A stretch of DNA of 36,740 bases from Penium margaritaceum (GCA_023375785.1 SZWC01000533.1:365021-401760); one strand, 5' to 3'. Shown: positions 1 to 10,950, counted from the first letter of the stretch. Numbers and translations: made by a program. Notes: generated from the letters alone by a model not told the origin.

Positions 1-14
1 CAACAGGGTCTCAC

Positions 15-68
15 ATGCAGGTACGCCATAATCTCTGGTGTCTTCCGAAGCAGCAAGCAGATCACGAC
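15..68 (-). other. SAPS gene exon 6
   Basis: 54 bp, acceptor CACGTGCAG|GTCGTG and donor CAT|GTGAGA. It encodes VVICLLLRKTPEIMAYLH, the block that follows LLAGYFSK in the family. The next exon would be beyond the left edge of the window. Confidence 0.88.
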
Positions 69-2629
69 CTGCACGTGCCACAAGGATACACACATTGAAT
101 ACAACCGCACTGCACTGCACGGCATCGCATCGCACCACACTGCACCAAACCACATTGCACTGCGTCAAACCGCAGCACACCGCATCGCACCTCACTGCAC
201 TGCACTGCACAGCACTGCTGTGCACTGAACTGCAAAGGTCACGCACTCCTCTCCTTCTCCTTTCGACAAAAAACCCCTCCCCAACACCTACCCCATGTAT
301 GCCCTTCTCACCTGCCTCCCATGACACCTACCTTGTCTCAACTTATGCTTCCACCTCATCCCTCAAAGCTCCCCTTCCAGCACTCCTATGGCCTTTCCAT
401 TGCCAACTTCACCGGCCGAGACTCCTCCACCTCTCCCGTCCACCACTCCTCTGTATGTCTCAACATGCGTCTCAGGCAATGCTCTTTTCCTCCATTCCGT
501 ACCACTCACCCCTCTGCCCTTCCGCAACCCAACAAACGCCCTGCCGACCAAACAGTCTTTGTCCTTTACACGCCAGTCTCCGTGACCCTCTCCATTCCTC
601 TCCTTTGATACAGAAGGTTTCCCCTAAGGAGGCAGGGAGGAGGGCAGCCTTCCAGGCTGCCTCTCTCCCTGCCTCCTTCCTGCCTCAAGATTACCCTCAC
701 ACAATGGATCCAATATCCCCTTCTTTATTCCCACTTCTCCCTCCTTGCCCTCCACCACTGACAACCTCCCCTTCCTGCAACAACCTCATCAACCTTTCTC
801 ACCCTGGAATCTTGCTTCCTGGAACCCTTCAGCCTTTCCCACCCTGGAATCTTGCTTCCTTCTCCTCCACACCATGCTCACACACCACATTCAGCTGAAA
901 GGTGGGGAACACCATGCTTGCAGCTTTCACACCCACACAGTCCAGCAGCCAGCTGTCCAGCCACCACACCACAGTGCAGAACCACACACTTGCCCGACCA
1001 CCTACCCCAACCTCCACCCCTTGCTATTCTTGGGCTTCAAATGCTGCTGCCCATGCAAACTAACCTTGCTGAAGTAGCCAGCCAGGAGGTTCGAGTGTGG
1101 CCGCCCTGCCTTGGAGAAAGAGAAGAGGAGATCCATGATCTGTCGAGAACAAAGAGAGCACACAAACCAGTGGGCACACAACTTGGCTTCCGCGACAATA
1201 GACCACACATCACACAGACCACCAGCAGCTGTAGCGGCCGCGGTTCAAGGGGACCTGCTATGACAACAGGAGAATCTGGTGCTGCTCAATCCGACGCCGC
1301 CGCAAAACGAATGGGTAGGCCGTCTTGGAGACCCACTTGCAAAGCCAAAGGCGGAGGGAAAAGCAGAGGGTGGCCATGCAGTGGAGTTGGAGGTGAACGA
1401 TATGGTGAGTGTGGTGTCGGCAGTGCATGACAGCTTCAAAGCCTGTCGAGCCAAACCAAGCTTGCACGCACATGCACACTTTAAGCAGAGTGTAGAAGAG
1501 TGGAGGGCTAACGAGTGAGCGAAGGGGAGGGGGGGGATGCAAAACCAGATTGTCTGAAAGCATGATGCAAAGCAAATTACTTGGTGAAACAGCAGCCCAT
1601 CCTACCTCTTCCTCCTCCACAACGGTGTTCAAGATCTGGTCAATGTCGCACGTGAACACCTCACACGATATGAACGGGTACCTGCCACCCACAACCACCC
1701 ATTGTCACGATCATCACCATCCACCACCACCATCGTTGCAAGACACAAGCTTCTGTTAAACCAAACACCATCAGCTCAACGGCAAGAGCCACCACAAGTC
1801 AAGCATCCACATAGACCATAGAGGCAAGACGTTTGAGGCCACAAGGCAGACACCACAACCAGACCAGCAGCCCTCAACCACATGCAAACACATGACAGAA
1901 AACCGGCATTTCCATTCCACAGCCACATTGCTGTAGTGTTGACCGCGACTGAAGCCACAAACGGGCTGCATTCCAACTTGCTGTCCCCTCTCCTCCGCAA
2001 GTACCACGCATGATTTCAGCTGTCGATTCCACGAGTGCAGGGCACGCTGGGGAAGGTGAGGGCAAACAACACATGCGCGGGCGCCACTCACAGAGGCTTC
2101 TACTTCTCAACCAAGTGCAAGCAACAATCCGAAAAAACATAGACAGAAGCACAACACACTCTGCTGCACACAAAAGCCTGTCACTACAGTTGCAAGAATA
2201 AGCCCCAACTTTTGCCATTCAGTGTGCAGCCTAAGCTCTCCCAAGGATTCTGGCAGGGAGAGAGGCAGGCGAGGCAAGGGAGGCAAGTGGGGCAGGAAGC
2301 TCTCACTTGAAGCTGCGCTTGTCATCCGCGCCTTCTGGCGGCGGCTCCACCACATACTGCATCATCTTCTGCACCTGCTCCTTGCCTTTCAAGCTGCATC
2401 GCCACAGAAAACCATTGCACAACAGCAGACACAAAAGCGCGCAAAGACACGAAATCGCACCAGGATGTTCACTTACTCACAAAATGTCCACAAACCCTCA
2501 CAATTGAGTGATGTAGGTAGTTGCACGAAGACACAGGCACATGCACGCATGCACCCACGCACCAACGCACACAAGCATGCACGCACCCACGCACACACGC
2601 ATGCATGCACCCTCCCATGCACACACCCT

Positions 2630-2712
<83 letters not shown>

Positions 2713-3297
2713 CCGCACGCACGCACGCACGCCCGCACGCACGCACGCACGCCCGCACGCACGCACGCACGCCCGCACGCACGCACGCACGCCCGCACGC
2801 ACGCACGCACGCCCGCACGCACGCACGCACGCCCGCACGCACGCACGCACGCCCGCACGCACGCACGCACGCCCGCACGCACGCACGCACGCCCGCACGC
2901 ACGCACGCACGCCCGCACGCACGCACGCACGCCCGCACGCACGCACGCACGCCCGCACGCACGCACGCACGCCCGCACGCACGCACGCACGCCCGCACGC
3001 ACGCACGCACGCCCGCACGCACGCACGCACGCCCGCACGCACGCACGCACGCCCGCACGCACGCACGCACGCCCGCACGCACGCACGCACGCCCGCACGC
3101 ACGCACGCACGCCCGCACGCACGCACGCACGCCCGCACGCACGCACGCACGCCCGCACGCACGCACGCACGCCCGCACGCACGCACGCACGCCCGCACGC
3201 ACGCACGCACGCCCGCACGCACGCACGCACGCCCGCACGCACGCACGCACGCCCGCACGCACGCACGCACGCCCGCACGCACGCACGCACGCACACA

Positions 3298-3345
<48 letters not shown>

Positions 3346-5572
3346 CACACGCACGCACGCACGCACGCACGCACGCATGCACGCATGCACCCACGCACGC
3401 ACGCATGCACGCATGCATGTAAGCATGAACGCGTGAACGCATGCACACACGCACGCACGCATGAGAGCAGGCACGCATGTAAGCAAGTACACATGTAAGC
3501 AGGCACACATATAAGCATGCATCACGCACATGAGCATGCACACACACACAGCACCCTGCCACAGATCTGCACAGCATAGCACATCATCTGCACAACAAAT
3601 AATTCTCAAAGCAAATCCGACAAAGCTGACTCGGATCCAAACAGGAAAAAATCCTTCCGCTACCTGCAATTCATCCACAACGCTGCCACAAGCCTGACAA
3701 CACAGATGCCGGCAGCTTACAAGGCAATGAGTCTGCTGTTGAGCGACTTGCACTCCTGAATGAGGTCATCCTCGTCCAGCAGCTCCTCTAACGTGTACCG
3801 CTCTCTGTCCAATATCACATCCACCTGCAGCCACCCACAGCGGCAAATGAGCAGTAATGCCACAGCTGATGGGATTGCGACCTAAACACATCACACATGC
3901 TGCACGTCAGCAGAGGGATGAGGCTTGACAGATAGTGCACTGCAGTGATAGGCTTGCTTCTACCGAAGAAGAAGCAAGCCTCCCACCTGCCACCCCTTTG
4001 TAACAGTAACATAGCTTAACAGTCTCCTTCCCTTGACATTCAGACCTTGCAGTTTGCATACCACAGGTTTCACGTATTCCTCCTCCTCTTCATTGGCCCC
4101 TTCTTTGATTCCTCATCCTTCCATTCTTCATACTCCTCCTCACCTCCTTCAAACCCTTGTTCTACTAAACCTCAGCTTTCCTTGCAGAATATGAGTTTCC
4201 CCGCCAAATCATCTGTTTCATGATTTTGTCTCGCTGTCTCAACAATGGCAAGCGTCGCTTAGACATGAGGAATGAGTCCTTAAGCTTGGTCAAAGGCGGC
4301 AATTCACTCCTCTAGCTCCTAGCAAGTACAAACCAAGACCAATCATTGAAGAGTGGGGCACAACCAGAGGTGAAACAAAAGTAGAACGCCCACTGAAACA
4401 CCTGAGCTTGGCCAATTAAATCTTGGTCCCAGAAATTGAGCATAAGACTGGGCAGCGAGCCCAAACACAGGATCCCGAGCAGCAATATGCTGTAGACCCA
4501 GGGTAAGCATGCGTAAACAAGAAGCGAAAACAGTCGGAATGCTTCAGCACTCACGCACTAGCTTATGCAAGGCTCAGCGCAGCTACGTACAGGGGAAAAG
4601 CGCGGCACAGGGCAGCAAAATGTAGTTTAGTCCCCCAAACGGAATGTACGGATGAAGAATTCACGGAGGTTATGATGAAGATGGCGTGTACCGCGTGCCG
4701 ACGCACAGGGTTTCCGTGCACAATGGCAGTGCCACGTCAAGTTAAGTGGGAAAGGAAGCCCCATCCAGGGAATTCAAGTTCTGGGATTTGCAGCCTACTG
4801 CCTAGGCGACAAATGCTTACGCCCAGCACAGATCTGCTGCGCTGTGCTTGTACCTGCCACAACCTCGAAGCAGAACACGCTCTCTGCTAGCTGTTCGACA
4901 TTTCACCTCGTAGAGACCTGAGTTACAGATACCCCATCCCACCTCCCCAGCAAACAGAACTTCAGTTTCCGCCAGCTGAACTGCCACATGCAATCAGATA
5001 ATCAGACTCCCCGCCCGACACACTCGGCCGGACACCACCGGCATTGGGGGGCAGCATTCCTCAGCAGGAAACCTCGAGCACAAGGAGGCAGCTGGAACGA
5101 AAATTCACCCGCAAGCCTGTCCAGGAGACTGACGGCCGGCGGGCGTGGTGACGTGGCCTATCGGCGGCGGAATCGGGTCAGGTCGCGGAAAAGGAGGGAG
5201 TGGAAAGGGTACGTCATGGCACACTGGATCCAAGCATGGCACTCCAGACCATGCCAGATGTGGATCTGTGGAGTGTGTGGCAGCTGTTCCGAAGGCACGC
5301 CACCAGCCAAGCACAGGCTGTGCCGGGAAGTGCGTGCGTGTTTATGAGCATGTTTGTCACGCTCACTTCGGCTCGGGAAAGGGAGTGTAGGGTACGGCCG
5401 TCAGTAATAGTCGGAGTTGCGCAATTGCACCCTGTCTCCAGAGCCCAGGAACTCCTGCAACTTCGCAGAGGAGGTAGAGGCCCCCCCCTCCCCCTGGACG
5501 TGGGCGTGCAATGCGCCGCACCCGTGCACTTACCGGTGACGTCGTAGCGAGGCCGGCGACTCTCCAAAACAT
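15..5572 (-). CDS. SAPS-domain regulatory subunit of protein phosphatase 6, 5' part (6 exons, 3' end outside window)
   Basis: I assembled six minus-strand exons by eye: 5572-5534, 3824-3721, 2393-2307, 1681-1606, 1139-1065 and 68-15. Every intron is GT-AG and the reading frame holds across all five introns, giving 145 codons. The start MFWRVAGLATTSP, the block LLDEDDLIQECKSLN, the block FISCEVFTCDIDQIL, MDLLFSFSK, NLLAGYFSK and VVICLLLRK follow in the order expected for the N-terminal half of the SAPS (SIT4-associated, PP6R) family. Known of the family: these helical-repeat proteins bind and direct the PP6/Sit4-type Ser/Thr phosphatase catalytic subunit, in cytosol and nucleus. The FWR start is typical of plant members. 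Family proteins are several hundred residues long, so most of the gene lies to the left of position 1. No stop or frameshift is seen in the exons, so the gene looks intact here. Start choice: the ATG at 5572 gives the conserved family N-terminus. UTR extent is unknown. Family call very sure; exon borders sure. Confidence 0.93.
100..235. repeat. Degenerate GCACT/GCATC pentamer repeat in SAPS intron 5
   Basis: About 130 bp dominated by interspersed GCACT, GCATC and GCACC pentamers. It lies inside the last visible intron (69-1064) of the SAPS gene and opens a long but meaningless plus-strand frame rich in Thr, His and Leu. The rest of this intron is pyrimidine-rich on the plus strand and contains a 20-bp direct duplication (copies near 800 and 839), but no gene. 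Confidence 0.6.
626..678. other. Long foldback in SAPS intron 5
   Basis: Outer arms 626-639 and 665-678 are perfect 14-bp complements. Inner arms 643-650 and 654-661 are perfect 8-bp complements around a 3-nt TCC loop. Only three central positions (640-642 versus 662-664) are not Watson-Crick pairs. The whole is a 53-nt hairpin in intronic DNA. Confidence 0.75.
1065..1139 (-). other. SAPS gene exon 5
   Basis: 75 bp, acceptor CGACAG|ATCATG and donor AAG|GTTAGT, phase 0 on both sides. It encodes IMDLLFSFSKAGRPHSNLLA and then GYFSK. Confidence 0.92.
1606..1681 (-). other. SAPS gene exon 4
   Basis: 76 bp, acceptor GGCAG|GTACCC and donor GAG|GTAGGA. It encodes YPFISCEVFTCDIDQILNTV and then VEEEE, the conserved FxxxEIFTC-IDxIL block. 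Confidence 0.92.
2307..2393 (-). other. SAPS gene exon 3
   Basis: 87 bp, acceptor GATGCAG|CTTGAA and donor TTCAA|GTGAGA. It encodes LKGKEQVQKMMQYVVEPPP and then EGADDKRSF, matching the family's region of charged residues followed by an Arg/Lys-aromatic step before the next block. Confidence 0.9.
2540..3560. repeat. (ACGC)n microsatellite with an embedded 20-bp minisatellite, SAPS intron 2
   Basis: Nearly 800 bp (about 2630-3415) is built from ACGC tetramers, with ragged ATGC/ACAC/CCAC variants at both edges out to about 2540 and 3560. Within it, 2701-3280 is a perfectly regular array of the 20-bp unit ACGCACGCACGCCCGCACGC, in which every fifth tetramer is marked by A to C. The marker GCCC occurs at 2711, 2731 and so on to 3271, which is 29 copies with no visible variation. 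It lies in intron 2 (2394-3720). All six frames stay open through it because the repeat contains no stop codon; those frames are not genes. Confidence 0.97.
3721..3824 (-). other. SAPS gene exon 2
   Basis: 104 bp, acceptor CTGCAG|GTGGAT and donor TT|GTAAGC. It encodes VDVILDRERYTLEELLDE followed by DDLIQECKSLNSRLIA, the most diagnostic block of the family. The codon split after TT is completed by C from the next exon (Phe). Confidence 0.93.
3825..5533 (-). other. SAPS intron 1, no gene seen
   Basis: About 1.7 kb between exons 1 and 2. It contains the foldback at 3950-3981 and a GC-rich end next to exon 1 (about 5000-5530), but no coding signal or repeat I can name. Short open frames here do not match any family I recognise. 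Confidence 0.7.
3950..3981. other. 12-bp perfect foldback in SAPS intron 1
   Basis: AGGCTTGCTTCT at 3950-3961 is exactly complementary to AGAAGCAAGCCT at 3970-3981, leaving an 8-nt loop. A second partial copy of the arm (AGGCTTG) lies just upstream at 3931. Confidence 0.75.
5534..5572 (-). other. SAPS gene exon 1 (start codon)
   Basis: 39 bp encoding MFWRVAGLATTSP. It ends in a strong donor, CCG|GTAAGT, and the intron is phase 0. This matches the conserved start of plant SAPS proteins. Confidence 0.9.
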
Positions 5573-6660
5573 TGTGGCTGGAGAAAGTGCGCTGCTTGGT
5601 GTTTAGTGCGCGGGGCGGAGCAGCACTGCTTGCCGACGGGATACAAACCCTAGAGTGAGACTCTTGGTTCCGTCAACTTAAAGTCGATAGAAGCTCCCGG
5701 TCTTCGCCGAGCAGCTGAATCAAGCCAAGCGGGTACGGGCTAAGGAACTTGAGACCGCGCGAGGACCCAGTCGTCGAGGACGCCCCGGAGAAAAAAAAAG
5801 AGCTTCAGGGACCTGGAGGACGAAGACGGAGGTCAGCCGCACTGGCTGCCCGTGTCCCGCAGCTTCACCCGCTGTGGGCCTGAAACACGATGCAGGCGGA
5901 CATCAGCGAGTGACAACAGTCGCTAGATGGGCACGTTCGCTGCCAAGTTCATGAGATGCACTGGAGCTGGGACGGCATAGGACCGAGCAGTAGGTGGCAC
6001 AACCTTGCCACGCACTCCACTTTCGAACGTGGTGTGGAGGCTGAGGGGGGCCTTGGGGTTGCTCAGAGCCAGTAGGTCTGACTGGAAGGGTCAGTAGGCC
6101 CCTTCTGCGTTGCTGGTATTGAAGCAGGCAGGCGCTCGTGTGGACCGTGAGCTGCTGGTGGCTACTCTTTGCTTTGCCGGAGCAAAGCGGACGAGGATGG
6201 CGGTTGAGGCGGGTGCTCGAGAGTAGGCAGCAGCAAGTTTCAGTAACGTGGCCGGCCGTTGGGCTGCTGCTCCCCGAGCAGCAACAGCTGCGATGGACGC
6301 CGTGCAGTGCCGGACATCCATCGTCACCATTCTGGGGTGGGAGTTGCCAGTGTCCCCAGTAGACTGCACTCCAGTCACAGGGGGAGCCGGACTAGTCCCC
6401 CCGAGGCACAAGCGCTCGTGACGGCGGACGACAAATCGGTTTGCAAATGGGTTCGCGAGTTCATCCTCAAGAGCAAACTGACGGAAGTGAAAACGAGCAC
6501 ATGAGTTCGAAGTACTTTCGGACAAGCTGACTCGTTGAGCGAGATCGATTTCCCGCCTTCGCCTGCCGCATTGCTCGTCGCGCAGCGAGCAGCAGGCATC
6601 CACGACCATAGCCGGCCTAGCCCGTATGCCCTACCAAATGGGCGAGGATCACGTGACTTT
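5573..6660 (-). promoter_or_regulatory. GC-rich, CpG-rich flank upstream of the SAPS start codon
   Basis: About 1.1 kb of GC-rich sequence with many CG dinucleotides directly upstream of the SAPS ATG, changing abruptly to AT-rich DNA near 6660. It is the logical place for the 5' UTR and promoter (inference from position and composition). I see no clear TATA box or start site. Several open frames exist on both strands (for example 6091-6609 minus), but none resembles a known protein. Confidence 0.4.
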
Positions 6661-7140
6661 TAACATGATAATGAAGAGATGACCCGGTATCGTCCCATGT
6701 TCTTTTTGGTTCCAAAGCAACCCTTCGTTTTCGGTGCCTTCTTTCGTTTCTAACACAGAGTAAACAAATGCAGTATAATGTTCCTTTAAAAATGTATCCA
6801 TTGAAAATAAAGGGAAAATGAAAACATTATATACATTATATATATCTTATTCCTCTCTTTGACAATTACGGTTTAGGTTTCAACATAATGGGCAACACCA
6901 AATCCTATACACGCTTTTCGTGTATCTCTTGTTTTAATGACCTCTTGGAATGATGTACCTCAATACAGAAAAAGCCTAATCCGATGATTAAATGCAGATA
7001 ACAAGGGTCAAAACCTCTCAGATTAGATGAACCATGGGATTCATTCAATGCTTGGGTTTGGGATGGCCTACAAATTACCAAAAAAATGGAGAGGGGGTTT
7101 TAACCTCATAAAAATGCAAGAAAAAACTAAGAGGGTGTAG
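6661..7140. other. AT-rich spacer, nothing recognised
   Basis: Composition switches to AT-rich, including a run of TATATA-like sequence around 6825-6850. No coding frame, LTR end or RNA gene could be recognised. It separates the host gene from the retroelement block. Confidence 0.5.
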
Positions 7141-7157
7141 GCCGCGACAAGGAGGGG

Positions 7158-8340
7158 TTGAGGTACAATTGTTTCCTCATCACTGTGTCTTGGCAAGCAC
7201 TCAAACCATTTTTTAAGGAACCGTGTGTGGTGGCTGGTGGCATGGCCGACAAGTCGCAACCTGCCCACCCATTCCAATGCCGCAAAGCTGAGCATCCATC
7301 GCATGATGATGCCCACATCATGACGGTTGGCACCCATGATGATCGGTCAACTAACCCGATCGACTCTCGTCCCCATCATCATGCTTACTACGCAATAAGC
7401 GATAAATACCCTGGGGATGATTATGCATCATTGGACGCTGCGATCTCAAAGGTTCAAAGGCGCCTAAATGAGTACCCTGAGTATGCCTCGTCGCAGCATT
7501 TGGATTTGGCTACTTGAAAGCCACACGTGGAGCTCTTTCTTAAGCTCCATGACATTGTTCAATGATCTTGGGGATTTTTTGTGCTAGCTTGCCTTGAGAT
7601 TGCAGCGTTCTCACCAGTGAAGAGCCTCAGCCGGTCCCAAAACCTTGCTAAGGACACCTATGCAAGATTCTAGTAGACATGTACAGTAGGCAGTCCATAT
7701 CTTAGTAAACGTCCATGCATTTTTCTAAGATGACCACAAGCTTGCAGAATACCTCCAGGCTCGGGAAAGCACTCTAGACAAAGCCCAATGATGATGATTG
7801 CCACCCCATGTGACAAATCGTGGAATGGCTCGCAAACGTCCTTTTTAATGAGTCCCTCGCTCGTACCTCTACCCTAGATCCTCGGGGCAAGCCGTGTACG
7901 AGTTACACTAAGCTGCACGACCTCACCCTTGTGAAGTACAACTCCACGACGGCTGAGTATGGCGTGAACATACAACACATGCAATATCATTGGTAAGGCA
8001 ACAACAAGTGTTAGGACTCTGTCCAAACTGGTTATCCTAAGATTCCTTGCCATGGGTTGAGCAACAATAGACCCTCTGAGTCCCATAACATCCACAAGGA
8101 GCGTGCGAAGGCCAAGGCAGGCACCCTAATATGCTATGAGAAAACTCGAAACCATGCATATGAATGTCGCAAGCATCTAAACGACCGCGCTGGTGGAAAC
8201 ACCAATAAACAGGGAAAGGAAAAAAGGCTATAATGCTAAAGGTATGAATGGTGTTCACGGACCAGTAGACCGTGGGAAGGGGTTTTGAATCCCATAGTGG
8301 TTGACAGTGGACAACCACGTGAATTGTGTCTGGGAAGTCA
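7158..8340 (+). pseudogene. Decayed retroelement gag-like region upstream of E1 pol
   Basis: Reading on + in shifting frames, 7158-7517 is an open stretch with no recognised domain. Around 8128-8170 the peptide CYEKTRNHAYECRKH resembles a gag zinc knuckle that has lost its second Cys and one spacing residue. VVDSG near 8290-8310 could be a protease-like Asp-Ser-Gly. Many stops and frame changes separate these. The position, directly upstream of a Ty3 reverse transcriptase on the same strand, supports a gag and protease remnant, but each motif alone is weak. It could also be unrelated decayed DNA. Confidence 0.35.
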
Positions 8341-8904
8341 TTGGATGTTAAACACGTTTTTATGTTTCAAGATGATGATGTAAAACATTTGAAAGACCTC
8401 TATAGGGTTTTGTTTTGTTACTTTTAGCCCTCTCGAGCGCAATGACCATGTGTATATCTTTCAACATTGTCTACTCTTGCATCTCATTGATGATACATGC
8501 TTGTAAAATAACACATGCTTGATTGTATCCAGAGAGTAGAAAGCCGACAAGATGCTTGATTCCGCATGCGCAGCTTGCAAGATGAACTTACTCATGCAAG
8601 TGGCTGTTGTAATTTCAATACTTTCAAGTCCCAAGGAAAGAAATTTTGTAAAGAGGGCAATTTTTGTGCAACATTTGTGCAACCGCGTTTGGGCCAAAGA
8701 GCTTGTTTACACGCTGCTCATATGCAAAGTCAACAATGGTATTTGCAGGTCATCTTTTCTAAGCACACGTGCACGTCCTAGCTGGCATAGGAATTTATGA
8801 AGATCTTATCATTGTCTCTTGTGTACCATAACTAGGATTGAAATTCACGTCTTGTGGGGATAAGATGCTGTGAGTGACGACCGAGAAGTCGATGTACTCG
8901 CGCA

Positions 8905-10170
8905 TGTATGGCAAGGCTCAAGCTAGAAGTTCTCACGAAAATAGAAACGTTCGCAGTCAATGACTTAACATATCATTTTATGTTGTTTTGGATGATCCTT
9001 GGTTCCGTGACCATCAGGCCAACATGATCTAGGCCACAAAGACTCTTACTCTACTAGAAGACAAGCATTTATATTACGTGTTTGCTTATGGATTTCTAGA
9101 ATTCCTCCTACAAGAGTGAAGAATCCATCTTTATAGTGCTTCAAATCAAGTGACCACAATGCAAAAGGCGACAATTTGTTCCAAGCATAAATTCACAAGG
9201 TCGGTGATGAAAACCCACCATCGTTCTCGAGTGATTTTACACATCAGCTTGAAGAGTTTTCTGACGTCCTTGACCCACTCCTAGATGGCCTACTGCCATA
9301 GTGAAATATTCATCACACAATCCCGCTCGAGCTAGGAGCATGGCCATCATTTCTGCCCATGTAGTGCCTTATTCATGTTGAACGTGAAAAAGCCAAATGA
9401 TGGATCAATGATTACTTGGCAAAGGGATGGATTGAACCAAACAGCTCCCCATTCGAAGCTCCCACCTTACTTGTTAACATAATGGATGGAGGTTTGCACA
9501 TATGTGTTAACTACTGTGCGTTGACCAGATTGACGGCTAAAGTCCACTATCCATCACCAAGTATTGAGGAGCTCTTTGACAAAACTCAAGGTGGAAATGT
9601 ATTCTCTTCATCAGGCTCAAGTGTACCACCATATTTGGATCACTAAAGAAGATGTACCTAAAACCGCGTTCAACACACATATAGACAACTATCAAGTGTG
9701 AGTGCGAAGCTTTGAGCTTACCAGTGCCCCAAACCAAAATGAATCACATCTTCAGTGACCATCTTGGCAAAAACGCCTTGGTGTACCTTGACAATATCTT
9801 GATGTTGTTGGACAATCACGAGGAGCATGTATGAAAATTGCATACAGTGTTCAAGATCCTTGAGAAGGATACATTCTTTGCCAAGATAAAAAAGTGTACA
9901 TTCACACAACCAGAGTTAGAGTTATTGGACATCACCATTAGAAGTGAAGGAATCTGAGTGGATCCTTGCAATATGCAAGCTGTTGTGGACTGGTCTCGAC
10001 TATTTAATATGGATGGAATACAACCATTTATAGGCTTGGCACACTACTTCCGATGCTTTATGCAAGGGTTTTACAGCCCTCTTGCCCCACTCACAGCTCG
10101 TACACAAAAAGACGACACATGGACATGGTTCGACACGTGTGAGAATGCACTTGTGTGTGTCAATTAATCC
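8905..10170 (+). pseudogene. Ty3/gypsy pol remnant (E1, left copy): protease end, RT, RNase H connection
   Basis: A broken Ty3-type pol. Around 8910-9060 the end of a retropepsin is recognisable (DDPWFRDHQANM). At 9416-9646 the RT fingers/palm segment reads KGWIEPNSSPFEAPTLLV, then the DGGLHICVNYCAL and YPSPSIEELFD blocks that match the family's DGSLRMCVDYRALN and YPLPRIDELLD motifs. The thumb and connection follow at 9840-10160 with DPCNMQAVVDWSRLFNMDG, the PFIGLAHYFRCFMQGF block and PLTARTQKDD. At least several stops and frameshifts interrupt it, so it is dead. TTTGA at 9711-9715 is the undisturbed version of the site where E3 inserted in the second copy. The same segment recurs at 18284-19003 (+) and 24498-24042 (-). 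Confidence 0.85.
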
Positions 10171-10370
10171 TCACATATAAACCTGTGCTTGCCCTCTAAA
10201 ATCCCAATCAAATATACAAGGAGCTTTGTCATGCATCTATCGTCCAAAGGTCATGGAGTTTTATGACATTTGGAAGAGCAAGACATAAGCTACCTCCCCA
10301 ATATTGTGGGTGACCTTCAATGGTCTAACTTACTTAGGGAGGATCTTATTTTCATGAAGCATCTTGTTTC

Positions 10371-10718
10371 TCAGAAGCGCATGGTCACCGATGAAAAATG
10401 CGACGCCATGACAATGAGCAGTGGTACATGAATTTTGGTACTGCTTCTATGCATGGAGGTATTAATGGGGTTCCAGAAAATAATTTCCATGCAATTGGCA
10501 AAGGCGTGGAAGATGGTACCTGATTCTCTGTGTCCCCATGCCTCTACAAGGAGACTAATACCATTGAGTGTCGGCTGTAGTTCATAAAGAACGGTGTCAG
10601 GTTTTAGATTAATATACAGAGCCGTTGCAGGGAAACTTTGTCGAACTAAAAAATCATCCCAATTTTCCGTCAAATGATCCACGCACATCCAAAGCATCTA
10701 CTCCAGGGTTTGATTCAC
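10371..10718 (-). pseudogene. Ty3 integrase C-terminal remnant, opposite strand to E1 RT
   Basis: On the minus strand the frame starts VNQTLE, a stop, then MLWMCVDHLTENWDDFL, followed by PDTVLYELQPTLNG. This matches the end of a Ty3 integrase core: the VNQTLEQMLR helix, then the NWDELLP and FELVYG blocks. It is in the opposite orientation to the RT just upstream, so the element is internally rearranged. A second copy with the same arrangement is at 23380-23823 (+). Confidence 0.65.
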
Positions 10719-10950
10719 CCCTCTATTTATAGTGTTTGGCCACCCTGTATTGGCCCTGGCCTACTGCTCTCTTAGCTTGCTATAACAACTTACTTGCACC
10801 CGTATTAGGTATCTTACTTGCACCTACATTTGGTATCCTCCTTTCACCCAATGCCTAGTGCAAGATGTGCCTGGCCGTCTATATTCCATATCAACAGTCT
10901 GTCTTGTCTCTGAGCAAGCCGATGTGTTAGCTCAACGCCTCCCGGCGGTG
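10719..10950 (-). promoter_or_regulatory. LTR-like segment with TATA box (left copy, truncated)
   Basis: Read on minus, a segment beginning near TTGATATGGAATATAGACGG runs to TATAAATAG at about 10720-10730 and then joins the integrase remnant directly. The counterpart at 23088-23470 (+) is about 200 bp longer and continues past TATAAATACAG to an AATAAA-like element (GTAATAAAG). This looks like promoter-bearing retroelement DNA, possibly an LTR remnant, but no clear LTR ends or target duplication are visible. Confidence 0.35.

Noticed and set aside
38..898. 286-codon plus-strand frame rich in Ser, Pro, Thr and His
   Set aside because: It overlaps intron 5 of the SAPS gene and a degenerate pentamer repeat; no domain, and the real exons are on the other strand.
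2701..3280. CRISPR-like array (regular 20-bp period)
   Set aside because: There are no distinct spacers; it is a pure minisatellite in a eukaryotic intron.
2222..3753. Long overlapping open frames of 290-430 codons with HART/CVRA-type repeats on both strands
   Set aside because: They are translations of the (ACGC)n array, which has no stop in any frame; real SAPS exons lie in and around them.
6091..6609. 172-codon minus-strand frame upstream of the SAPS gene
   Set aside because: No recognisable motif; GC-rich DNA gives long chance frames. A 5' UTR exon is possible but unsupported.
10371..10697. Conserved 108-codon gene, because the same frame recurs at 23503-23823
   Set aside because: Its motifs match a Ty3 integrase C-terminal region and the second copy is frameshifted; it is a retroelement remnant.
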